From contig JAALGY010000030.1 of the NCBI GenBank assembly GCA_032358165.1, positions 1,674,001-1,738,000 of the forward strand: a stretch of DNA of 64,000 bases. Reading direction: 5' to 3'. The notes under the pieces were generated by a model. The model saw nothing but the letters and a program-made list of their open reading frames with translations. It ran no database searches and was not told where the DNA came from. The position numbers were made by a program, and so were the translations under genes. The stretch comes from Diplosphaera chodatii (lineage: Eukaryota; Chlorophyta; Trebouxiophyceae; Prasiolales; Stichococcaceae). This document shows, in pieces, positions 22,139 through 33,179 of this stretch (position 1 is the stretch's first letter; each line of letters opens with the position of its first letter).

Positions 22139-25100
22139 TCATATGTCTTCAACCAGCGGCTGGAAGTCCTTGCTGAATAAGAAGTCGGCGTAGTTGTCCT
22201 GTTCCAGCTTGGCAGCCTGCAGCGCCATCGCATCACGCCCCTTGGGCGCATATGCCATCTCCCCCAGCTCCCACTCTGTGTCGGCCACCCGCTTCATGCG
22301 GTCGACCCTGGTGCTCTCATAAGCGCGCAGCGCTGCCGGCGTGAAGCCATGCGCCGCTAGCTGGCGCGCCAGCTCGTGCGCATCTTCCGCAGCCTGCCCA
22401 AAACCCTGGCCTGCCAAGGGGCAAGGCACCCACATCAGAATAGCAGCTGTATGTCTATGCTGTGGCTGATGTCAGATGGTGGGCTGTGAAGCAGTGCAGC
22501 GCCTGCTTATGGTGTGCTCAAAAGCTCTGCCACTGTCTTCTGTCAGGGCCTGTAGAAGCAAAGCGTAAGCCAGTTTGCAGCCATCCCGAGATCCAGGTAT
22601 GTTGGTGCTCTGCATGACGATTATCCTTCCCTACAGTCGCACTCAGCACACCGGCAGTGGCGCAATGCATGCTGGCATCTCCAGCAGGTCGATGCCTTCC
22701 AAGCCTCAGGACTGTCGCATCATGTAAGGGTGCACTGCATGTGCTTGAGTGGTACATGATCAGATGGTCAACCACTGCACGCGTTGGCGGCACCTGTGAC
22801 TGGGCGCACAGGGTGTGCAGCGTCGCCGACGAGGGTGACGGGACCCCTGCCCCAGGGCTTCTCGGGGTCGATGTCGCGTGCGGTGGTGCCGTGCTCGACC
22901 ACCGACTCCGGGTCGGTCGCACGCAGCATTGCCTGGTACTCGGGCGGCATGTCCGCCAGCACCGCCATCGCGCGCTGCAGCGGATGAGGATGAAGTGTGG
23001 CAGAGCTTGGCTGTCGAGGGGATGTTACGACCCAGGGCAGGTATTGCAGTGATATCATGGCGATGCGCACATGGCCCTGGTAGCACACTGCCTGGTGTCC
23101 ACCAGTCATGTCAGGGTTACACATCCTGCGCTGCATCCAGTAGATGGTCGCTGGGATGGGTGGTGTGGATCTCGCACGCTTGCGGGCTGGCTTTGAGAAG
23201 CTAGTAGTTGGCCTGACCAGTCAGTGGGCATCCAGATGTCAATCTTGGAGCTGGAGGACGACTGCGCACCTGGTGCGCAGTGGGCCCGATGGGCAGGACC
23301 TGCATGCCCGTGCGCTCTTCCGGCTTGGACTTGAAATCCACGCCCATCTCCTCCAGCTTCGTCTGCAACAGCAAAGGAGCATAGCATAGCGGGTGTTCAT
23401 GCAACCCCTACAGATCCTGAGAGCAACCAGCATGGCTGAAGATCGGAAGCCATCGTGGTTCAATGGGCTGGGATGAAGTGGTGAACCCATTCCCAGGTTT
23501 GATGGGCACCCCTGTCTGGGCATGCTGCACCTGCTGCACCTGCAGGACGCGCTGCAGGCGACTGCTGGGTAAGAATGAAGAGTCGCAGGTGGAGCAGCAG
23601 GCAAGCACCTTGTGTGTGGCGCCTACCCAGGCCCCCTCCCCCGTTTGCGAGTTGACCAGCCATGCGTTGCCAATCATGCGGCCGCCGACCCACCCTCGCT
23701 CAATCACACCACCCTGTAGCAGCCCCGCCATTGCCTCCGCCGGCACGCGTGCCCTCCACAGCACTGTGGCCTGTCATTGACGGATGATGACAAGTTACAT
23801 GTGCGAAACTGATCGCAGATGCACTCCCACCTGCCTACTACCGCAGCAGACCTGACCACCTGGGGCATGGGCACACAAAGTGATGGTGGCAATTTGCAGC
23901 ACCTTCTGTTGCAGGGACGTGTTAAACACTGCAATTAGCTAGGGTAGACAGCTCATGCCCCCACTGCTGCTTGCTTGCCAGCCACCGAGCACAGCAGGAG
24001 CTATGCACCGGACAAATTGCAGGAGCTATGCACAGCAGGAGCTATGCACCGGACGAATTGCTATGCACCATGAGAGACGACCTGGTACTAAGGAGTGGTG
24101 CCTCTGAATGGATGCCAGATGTGTGCCAATGCTCAGGCACATGCACTGGCACCTTGCCGAGACACATTGATCATGCTGCATGACAGTGGGCAAAAGTGTC
24201 TCACTGGAGACTTGGGCGGGCCATCGTCGAGGCACTGCCGCCGGACGCCAGAAAAGCCGCCGTCAGCGCCGATCAGCACCTTGGCGTCGATGGTCCGACC
24301 GTCGCCCTCGCGGCTGCTGAAGCGCACTGTGACGCCGTCCCCAGTCTCTTCGTAGCTGCAGCAAAACACGGCAAATACATTGTGTAACGCGCAGGGTGCC
24401 AGGCATATGGCAGTGCACATTGGCAGGCCCCTGGCAGTCAGGGTGCCAAAGCAGGACATGAACAGCATGCCCAGCGTGTGACACCGCGCTTGCGAGGCAA
24501 AAATGCTGGCAGGCAGCACCGATGGAGTGTCCGAATTGAGCTTGCAAATCCAGGACGCTGAATGCAGGAGGGGAAGGCTGCCGCCACCTGACAAATTTGC
24601 TGTCGAAGCAGATGACTTCATCTGTTGGCAGCACACTCTGTGCGGCGCGATGCATCTCCCACCAGCCCAGCCGCATGAAGGACGCGCCGTACTTGCGGAC
24701 CAGGCCCTCCTGTATTTGCACGCCATGATGATCAATACCTTTGCACTGTTTCTGCCAACATGGAGCTGCAATATGTCTGTTTGTTTAACAGTCACGATAC
24801 TTAAGGATGCATCTGACCTGTCCCCCATCACCGCCGCCAATCATTGCGCCTGTTGTGCGCTCTCCCAGCTTGTTACCTATGCAGGGCAGCAGCAGTGGAT
24901 GCAGTGGCAAACCAGACAAGCATCCCTTGCGGGCCGCCAACAGGGTGTGGTGCATCATGTAATCAACAGCAATGTTGCGGCCTCATATCAATGTGCAGGG
25001 CAGAGCACCCTGCACAAACAACAGGACCTGCTGCAAGATACAGCCAGTCACAAGCAGCAAAGGTCTCTGCCAGCTGAACCCTCAGGACAGATCATCAGCG

Positions 25101-26057
25101 CCCACCTCCACACGTTGCTGCAGCCGCCAACTAAGCAGATAGCCAACGACTTTTGCAGCAGGCAGCTGGCGCACGCTACACCAAGCATGTGCAGCAGACG
25201 GCAATTTGTCCTGCAGTATGTGTCCATGCGTACCCTCATGGTCGCAGCTGATGCTGCGACCGTCAGGAACTGACGTCACCGCCGCTGCTTGAAGTAGCGC
25301 CGGATCGATTGCAGCCAACACCTTCTGCGTGTTTGGCGCCAACACCAGCATTGCACCGGCCTTCTGATACCTTGGGAACTGCTCAAACACCTGCAGTTAG
25401 CCACCGTGAAATGTGCTTGGACGTGCGTGTGCCCTTGCCTACAGTTGGCTGTCTCGTAAGCATACATCCACAACCTGATCCGTGTAGACCTACTTTCACC
25501 ACCGTGCATCCGGCACTGCACTTTCAGGCATGTGGCTTGCGCTTCACAGGACTCGTAGGTTTAGCAGGCAGTCTCAATGCTCCCGTCTTGCCGTTCATTG
25601 GCTGCCTACCCTCACGCTGACGCCAGGGCAGGCGCGCCGCACTGCGATAGCTGTCACCAGCCCAGCGAGGCCGCCGCCCGCGATGGCGACGTCCACCGCC
25701 CCCTGTCCCACGGATGGTTTGTGTATGTGGGTGATGCATATGTCGATGCGCTGCACAGCTGTATGTAAGGATGGCGCCCGACACATGCAGACAGCAATGC
25801 ACAAGTCTGGCATGCTGGGTCAGGGCTGATGCGCCAGTGCCAGCGTGTGCTATGTGCTACACTGCAGAACATCTCAGCTGCGCTGTGAGCACCAGTTCGC
25901 ATTAGGCGCTTGAGAGTGGTGTCTTTGCCTGGGGTTGCGCCGCCATCACCATGGTGAACGCCGTCCGCCGAGGCCTCGTGCCATGACTCGTACACCGCAG
26001 GGGTCTACATTGCAGAGTGAAGGAAGGTGAGAGCCGCCAGGCCCCGGCCTGCTGCAT
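22139..26057 (-). CDS. FAD-dependent monooxygenase, probably plastid-targeted
   Basis: Nine exons (translation order): 26057-25929, 25702-25610, 25390-25271, 24709-24588, 24355-24205, 23770-23609, 23362-23270, 22974-22794, 22410-22139. They give 440 residues in phase; the third donor is the least certain. Residues 1-43 are Arg/Ser/Thr-rich (transit-like); an in-frame Met at 26099 is an alternative start. Motifs of the aromatic-hydroxylase/zeaxanthin-epoxidase family appear in order: dinucleotide fold IAGGGLAGL (about 51-58), VLIGADGGFSGVR (DG motif, near 185) and TLVGDAAHPVRP (GD motif, near 340), then QAAEDAHELARQL. The substrate cannot be read from sequence. Intron 1 (25928-25703) is GC-AG with a CAG/gcaaag donor. 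Gene order is convergent with the RCCR-like gene and divergent from the 26.7-kb paralogue array. Confidence 0.85.
23985..24070. repeat. 41-nt tandem repeat in a monooxygenase intron
   Basis: The string gcaggagctatgcaccgga occurs at 23994 and again at 24035, with a shorter partial copy between. About two units in all, inside the intron between 23771 and 24204. Confidence 0.7.
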
Positions 26058-26759
26058 CACCTTCTGATGTGTTGCCACCGATGATTTCGAAGCATGCAAA
26101 GCAGCTGAGTAGTCATCAACTCATGCAGCAGCGGTGCCCCTGGTGTCAGCTGCTGCGCTGGCTACATTAATGTGTTACGACTCAGAGTGGTTGCAAACTG
26201 GATTGTCGGTGATTGAGCAATTGGGAAACCTCGTACCACGTCTGATGCTCCGATCATCTGCCAATCTGGCACAGAGATCCGAGGTGCACCCTCAGCATGC
26301 GGCCAGACTGTGCCTTTGTTTCGCATTCACAACGTCAGCGGCTGCCTGCAAAGCTCTCACTGGGTGTGCAAGGTCTGAAAACCTGTTCGAGGCCATCCGG
26401 GTGATGGCATGTGATCTGTGAGCATGATGTCGGATTGGGCGCATTCATCAGCCCACTTGCCGGTCAGCACTGCAGGGCGTTGCGCACATCATCTGGCACC
26501 AGATAGCAGGTCTGCACTGCACGTGCGCACCATTGTGACACTGAAAGCAACGGCGCAGGCGTGTGGTGCCAGCATTTGCTGCAGCATCGGGCGTGCAGGC
26601 TTGGTTGTAAAGACCAACACAGGCTGTGTCCACCACAGTAGGCTGTCTCCTGGCAGGTCATACGTGAGACGACACTTTCGTTCTGCATCGTTTGGCCACA
26701 GCCGGCAACGCCTCATGCAGACAATGCTGGCTGCTACTGTTGGCACTGCACCGCCAGGC
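26058..26759. promoter_or_regulatory. Divergent promoter region, monooxygenase and paralogue copy 1
   Basis: About 0.7 kb between divergent starts. A ggcacagagatcc string near 26270 recurs upstream of copy 3 (near 32848), so part of this region belongs to the duplicated unit. The upstream frame of copy 1 is open back to 26418, so its true start may lie here, for example the Met at 26715. Confidence 0.4.
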
Positions 26760-28895
26760 ATGCAGGCATTTGACGCAGAGAAAAATTGGCAGGTGCTCAC
26801 AGGCAGCTATGGCAGGTGTGCATGCATGCACCTTCGCCGTCTGACCGCAATGTCAAACGCTGACGACTCATGACATCTGGTTCAGCAGCACACTGCTGAA
26901 AGTATGCCGCACGCTCCTAACATCCCAAGGGTGAAATCATGCAGAGGCTTCAGTGGGTGGCGAGGCTTGTGGGGACTGTTCGACTCCGACGGGAACCAGA
27001 CACAGGCTTGGACAGGCGCACGTCTGTTCTGCAACAATGGTGATGGCAGCTATGAGCAGGCAGGTCCCGAACGTCTTTGGCGTGCGTAATGACAGCCAAG
27101 CTTGATGAGCACCTTCACCAGCTCCTGGCATGCTGTATCAGCAAGCAGAGTGCAGCTGTACTGCATGGTATGTGCGTGTGCTTGCACTCGAGACTGCAAT
27201 TCCACCATTCCTCGGCTGATGTAAGCTTGGCAGCAGCTTAAGCAGCGCATCCATGATACATCTGCCTCGGTGTCTGCAAATCGGCAACCATGATCTGTTC
27301 AGTCTCATATCTGTGGTGCCTGCAGTTGAACATATACGATCAGATTGTACGCGCCAATGATCCTGGCATTAAGCGTGGCGATGGCGGCTATGAAAAGTCC
27401 TGGTGCGCGATCTTGGTCAGCGCAGACAACTTGCGAATCACACCTGGCGCCCATGGCTGGCTGTCAGCATGTGATATGATGTTCATGTCGGACCGCACTA
27501 ATCACATGCAATCGTGCAAGGAGCATGTTACCCAAGCTGCAGGCTGCAGATAGAGTGGGCATGCTGCTGTGCAGGCGCTTCTCCAAGACCGACAGCTGCT
27601 GCGCGGACGGCTGGTGGCACCCCTATGTCAGAAAGGTGCTGCATATCGTTGGCCATCATACTGCGCCAGCTGCCAGACTGAATGCTGCAGAACATGCCAG
27701 CTAATGCATGCAGCGCTACCACTGTGTCGGCTGATGACATTCTGGACATGCAGGATGGGCTGTCACGTTCACGCGTCCTAGGCATCTCACCATCGCGCAC
27801 GGCCACCGCCTGCTTTGCTCTGCCATTGAAGGAGCTCCTTGAGCAGGTGCGGGCAACCCTCGCAAGTGCTGCCTTTCGTCTGTCTGTTGGTCCGAAGGCT
27901 GTGCCCAGAGCGCCACCTGTTTCCCGCTCTGCAAATGTCCGTGTTCTTCATGGTGCATGCACACGATCAGCTGCGCTTAGAGCTGAAGGGGTGAGACACC
28001 CTGTATAGGAGGAGGCCCCGCCCGCATTCTTCAACATGGAGCTGTTCCTTCGACCAGACAGTTCAGAGCGCAGCTACAGTTGCGGCGCAGTATACGATGT
28101 TGCCGCTGGCGCCTTTCAGGCAAGGTTATTTACAAAGGCCATTGCTTCAAGATACAGTTGATATGCAGCTTTCACATCTGACGTAGCGCAGTCTGAGACA
28201 GCTTGTTGCATTTGCTCACGGTGGCTGTTTCCACCATATCTTCAGGCAGCCTGTTAGTCGCGGCATGGTCAAGAGGCCAATCTGTGTGCATGCAGACGCT
28301 GTTCTATATTCGAGAGGCAGAGTCAGCTGAGGGCCCTGCCGAACGGGATGCTGGGTACTCACCAGTTGACAGCGCATGCCGGTCAAGCTTGGCACAAGAT
28401 GTTGCCGAATGGGTAGGTGGCATTGCCGTTGAGAAGTCCAGCGGCGGATGGGAGGGTGCAGCTGGCGTGACGCAGCAGCTCGTCTTCGATGATGGTGCAA
28501 TGGATGACACGGGAGCTGTTGCTGGATGTGACATGTGAAGTTAAAGTGTTTTACAGGGCAAGTGATTGCTTGAGACCAGGGACTGGGTGTGCTCTGATGC
28601 AGATGGCGGGATTGCTATCAGTACGGAGGAGATGACTACCTTCAAGCCACCCTGCAGCAGCCTGCGCATCACCTGCCTACCTGATGCAATGTACATGGCC
28701 TACCCAGGGGAGCTTCCAAAGACCTTGGGTGATATGCCACCGGAGGGGCTGACATTTGAATTTGGCGGCATGCGCCCCGCAGTACCCTATGACAGCAGCA
28801 GCCGTGGCACCGGCTTCTCGCGCACCGTGCTGCACTACGGACCCAGCGGCCGCATTTCTAGCATCCGGTTCGACGACTTCGACCTCGCCTTTTGA
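26760..28895 (+). CDS. Tandem paralogue 1: uncharacterised, possibly DUF3598/lipocalin-like
   Basis: Eight exons: 26760-26815, 26945-27059, 27326-27402, 27575-27635, 27754-27846, 28009-28119, 28296-28494, 28603-28895; 334 residues from the Met shared by all three paralogues (MxxFDAExNW). An in-frame upstream Met at 26715 would add a short basic leader. Blocks: GWRGLWGLFDSDGNQTQAW, NNGDGSYEQ, SCCADGWWHPY, SRVLGISPSRTAT, MELFLRP, YSCGAVYDV, TLFYIREAE, GVTQQLVFDDG, PPCSSL, EGLTFEFGG, RTVLHYGPSGRISSI. The NW....W.GxW..D order, MELF block and PPC....LP....FEFG ending recall plant/algal DUF3598 proteins, but this needs a profile search. Introns 27060-27325 and 28120-28295 are GC-AG. The last two exons of the other copies are fused here (intron loss). 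Confidence 0.75.
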
Positions 28896-29994
28896 CCTCC
28901 AGGACCGGCGTCTGGACGGCTGAGGCATGTGCCATGGTAGAGGCACGGGTGGTGGGGTGGTTGCATGGGTATGCAACGGCATTGCACGACTGATGCTGCA
29001 GGTCCTGTGCAAGATGACGCACAGTCGGCTGAGCATTGATGGTCTGCAAGGTCAGCATGTGCGTCACGGAAGATGTTTGTATATGAAGGAGTGGATACTT
29101 ATGTATCTGCATCTGGACTCAGGGCGTCAGCATTGCTCCTGTTAGCATGGACCCGAACAGACACATCAACAGTCGCACGTGTTGAAAAGGTTCATATGCA
29201 TGCAAACCAAAGCGCTGGGCCACACTGTTTACAGTCTGGCTGGCCATTTACGGCAGAAGCGTTTGCATCAGTACAGCAGCTGCCTCTACTGCGAATGCTG
29301 AGATGTACTTGCGCCATAGGGTGCAGATGTGGAATGAACGGTGTGTGCTTAGCTGCACCAGGAGCAGCATCCGATCAAGGCTCTGTGAAGTAGGCGTGCG
29401 CCTGAGCATTGCTGCGTGCGCCATGCTGCCATCACAGGTGTGGAGAGCCGTCCTGCGAGGCCTTGTGCGTCGTCCACCGCAGCACAGGCGGATGTCAAGC
29501 ACATCGGCACGGATCCAGTGCCGCTGGGCCCCGGCTTGCTGCATCAGCATCGGCCGTGTGCCCGCTGACCTTGCGGTTTGAGCGGCGCAGACCGACAGTT
29601 CACGATGGCCCGCGCAGAATAGCGTCAGCGTCTGCAGCTGATACGCGAGGCAAACCAGCATGGCTTCCGTGCCCGTTGGCCGCGAGATACGTTTTCAATG
29701 CTGAAAGGCGCGCGCTACTACTGAGATGCAGTTTGACAGATTGGAGATCCTGGGTGCACAGCAGGCATGTTGCCAATCAGTAGCTTTGTAATATATGTAT
29801 GCTTTCTCAAGCCACTTTTTAGCTCATGTCTGACGGTTGAGGATTGACTACCTACCAAGACATTGCGGTGACTGCCTGTGATCCGCATGTGATCTGGGAT
29901 CATGGTTGCAGCCGGGGCACGCTGCTCGCCTTACTGGGCATGCAGCACAGAAAGGAAGATCGCGCAGCAGACTAACTCCACAATTGGGTTTGCC
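28896..29994. other. Duplicated flank between paralogues 1 and 2
   Basis: Holds the 3' UTR of copy 1 and promoter of copy 2. Parts of 28915-29170 resemble 32455-32690 (for example gcattgctcct...atggaccc), and 29690-29755 resembles 32795-32870, so flanks were duplicated with the genes. No separate gene is supported. Confidence 0.5.
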
Positions 29995-32441
29995 ATGCGC
30001 ATCAACCCCTCCGCTGCATCGGTCTGCCTCTGCCAGCAGCGGCGCAGTTGCGCAGCGCTGGCTTCTGCCCAAAACGCTGCATCGTCAGGCATGCGACCGT
30101 TTGACGCGGAGGCTAACTGGCAGGCGCTGGCTGGCAGCTACCCCAGGTGCACACCGTACCGAGATCTCTCAGCTTGACACCGCACCATGCAGCTGCTCAT
30201 GGATGCACCTGCTGAGGGCACTTTGCCAGGTGTCGAACAGCGTAGCGTCACGGTGCACAGTCACTTGGACATCGTGACCGCCGCAGAGGCTGGAGTGGCT
30301 GGCGGGGCGACTGGGCCGTCTGCGACTCTACTGGTGACCGGAAACGTGCGTGGCCGGGCGCCCGGATGTTCCACAACAATGGCGATGGCACCTATGAGCA
30401 GGCGCGCCAGTGCCAACACTGCACAACCTCGCCAAGCTTTGTGGTACTTGCCATAACACGTCGGTCCCATCACGCTGCTGTAGTCAGCGAGCTGCACATG
30501 GTTTGTCATGCGCATGCCTTCCAGCCCTAGAAACCAGCGTTGTTCCGCTGTCTGGGATGCGCACGTTTCAATCTACAGAAGATATCGAGGTCTTCACCTG
30601 TCATCGATCGCGTCCTGACGTCTGCAGGTGAATGTATACAGTCGGGTTCCTGACGATTTCACCGGCAGGACGTGCGACGACGCTCAACGTGGGAGATGGT
30701 AATGCGGCTGCCAAGGGCGCTCATGCTGGCATCCGATGAGCAATGCTGGTGCTGATGCATCACGTCATCACAGCATCAGCAGTCAGCGCTGTGCCCGGCA
30801 GCATGATGCCAGCATCCAGCATCCAGCCTGCAGCGTGCTGGCTGTGCAGGAGCTTCTCCAAGGCGGAGGCCTGCCGCGCCGACGGCTGGTGGCTCCCCTA
30901 CCTCAAGGAGGTGCTGCTTGTATTGCGTGCTGCAGGGCTGCTATAGTGCGGCACCATACCAGCGGGCGGCTGCTCGTCCAAGTCAGATGCCGCACAAGCC
31001 CGCCGTCTGCTGGGTGAAGTGCCGCTGGCCAAACTGGGTGTGCTCGAGAGTTGTCCCTGGGTCGTGTGCAGGATGGACTGCTGCGCTCCCGCGTCCTGGG
31101 CATCTCGCCCTCGCGCACAGCCACCGTCTGCTTTGCGCTGCCGCTGCAGGAGTTCCTTGAGCAGGTACCTGCACCTGGCAAGCGTCAGCACAAGTCCCGG
31201 ACCATATGCCATGATTCATGTCCCAACCTTGGTCACGAGCTGCATGCATGAACAGTGCATATCATGACGATGTCGGCCATGCTCAGGGTGTAGCCCCTGC
31301 TATTCAGGAAGGGGTGCCGACTCCCAGTTGGGAAATGGAGCTGTTTGTGCGGCCAGCGGATCCGAGGTCAGATCGCTGCTACAGCTGCAGCGCGGCTTAC
31401 AGCACCTCTGATGGCGCATTCCAGGCCAGTCTCTGAAATTGCTCAGCCCACATCATGTCCACCCATTGTCAGAAGTTGTAGGGCTGTTTGCATCGATGCA
31501 CTGGATGCGTGTTGGCCCTCACAGCTGCAGGAACTGCTGGAGGTACCCAGTAGCCAGTGTACAGTGATGCACGGCGCTTGCATGTGCAGAGGCTGTTCAA
31601 TATCTTGGAGGCCAGGTCGACTGAGGGTCCAGCTACAGCACCGACGTGGGACAACCTTCCAGTGAACAACTCATCCCGATGGGGTCTGGAAAACGATCTG
31701 GACGTGTGGTCCGGCGTGCCCGGGTGTACTACAAACCACAACTGGGAGAACCTTACCGGAGTCACCCAGCAGCTCGTTTTTGACGATGGTATGACCTCCT
31801 GTAGTGCATGCAACGTCATCAGGAGCCGGCTGCATGTTATCTACAATCGTTATGTGAAGCGAAGCATGTTGCCGTTGCTGGGACAGCCCCAGCAGTCGCA
31901 CAATGGCTGTTGCAGATGGCAGCATTGCCATCAGTGCGGAGGAGGCCGCGTCCTGGACGCCACCCTGCAGCAGCCTGCGCATGACGGCCCTGCGCGACAC
32001 AATGTACATGGCATACCCAGGTGGGCCCTGGCTAGCAAAACGGCACACACATGTCCGAACCGTTCTGCCGTGGTGGCTTCTCCGTCAATCTTTGTGCTGC
32101 ATTGCCAGCCCGCACACATGGCGCACAGAACTCTTGGCACATCATGGATGCCCGGGGATGTTTTAGCAGGAAGCACACAGGTTGCGTTGGAACTCGCCTA
32201 AAGCTGACACCAAGATCATGTTGACTGGTGTGTGGCTGCAGAGGCGCTGCCGACGACGCTGGCTGGCATGCCAGCGAAGGGGGTGACATTCGAATTTGGC
32301 GGCGTGCGCCCGATGGTGCCTTGGCATCTATGCGGCTGGGGCACCGGCTTCTCGCGCACCGTGCTGCACTACGGACCCAGCGGCCGCATATCCAGCATCC
32401 GGTTCGACGACTTTGACTTGAAAGGAATCTGGGACCATTGA
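29995..32441 (+). CDS. Tandem paralogue 2: uncharacterised, possibly DUF3598/lipocalin-like
   Basis: Nine exons: 29995-30146, 30287-30401, 30628-30698, 30850-30910, 31072-31164, 31308-31424, 31590-31788, 31916-32020, 32242-32441. From the Met at 29995 it encodes 370 residues; the family-wide Met at 30091 gives 338. The extra 32 residues are rich in Ser, Ala, Cys and Arg and could be a plastid transit peptide. Blocks match copy 1: GWSGWRGDWAVCDSTG, NNGDGTYEQ, ADGWWLPYLKE, SRVLGISPSRTAT, MELFVRP, GVTQQLVFDDG, PPCSSL, KGVTFEFGG. Exons of 115, 61, 93 and 199 nt have exactly the same length as in copy 1. Introns 30402-30627 and 31425-31589 are GC-AG. Function unknown. Confidence 0.78.
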
Positions 32442-33179
32442 AGCACACATGATGACTGTTTGACTGAGGCATGGGTGATGCACTGGTTGCTGGGGTGTGC
32501 AGCGGCATGCATTGTATTGCAGTACTGGCGCATGTGCGATGCCCAGATGTTGTACCCGCAGTTGAGTGTATATGGTGTGCAATCTCAACGTTTGCATCTT
32601 TGGAACAGTTTGCATGGGACACTTGCGTTTGCACTCCAACTTGGATGGAGCATAGCATTGCTCCTTGGTATGGACCCACACAGAGACCGCATGAATCGCC
32701 ACCTTCCGAGAGGCTTTAGAGCAGCTCACAGAGCTGGCCGCACTTGTTCTGTATCAGATTTCTGTATCAACATTTGTGTTTTTCGAGCGTCAAACTCTGC
32801 AATGTTGAGAAAGCGCGCGCCACATGCTGACGTGGCGACAGCCTTGCACAGAGATCCTGGTTGCAGCCTTGGCCTGTCGACAAGGTTGCCACGGTCAGGC
32901 GTGAAGTGACATGCATTCAGCTCAACACAGATGGTCAAAATGCATTGACCCCCTATCCTATCGAGCAACGTGGCAGCCGCCTTGTGATCTGCAAGCATGC
33001 TCGCACACCAAGCGCCGTGCATGCCTTCCCAGCCTTTGAGCATTGCCAAGCAGCGCATGCGTCGATACATACCGACATCGGGGTCTGGACTGCAGTCTCG
33101 CACTTCAGTTGCACTAGTCCGTGAACACAGGCGCCGGCATGCAGTGCAGACTTCTGCTGGTGATGACGGGCAGCGGAGC
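32442..33179. other. Duplicated flank between paralogues 2 and 3
   Basis: The first part resembles the 3' flank of copy 1 and the second part resembles the 5' flank of copy 2. The frame of copy 3 is open upstream to about 32997, so an N-terminal leader rich in Arg and Ser could start there. Confidence 0.45.
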
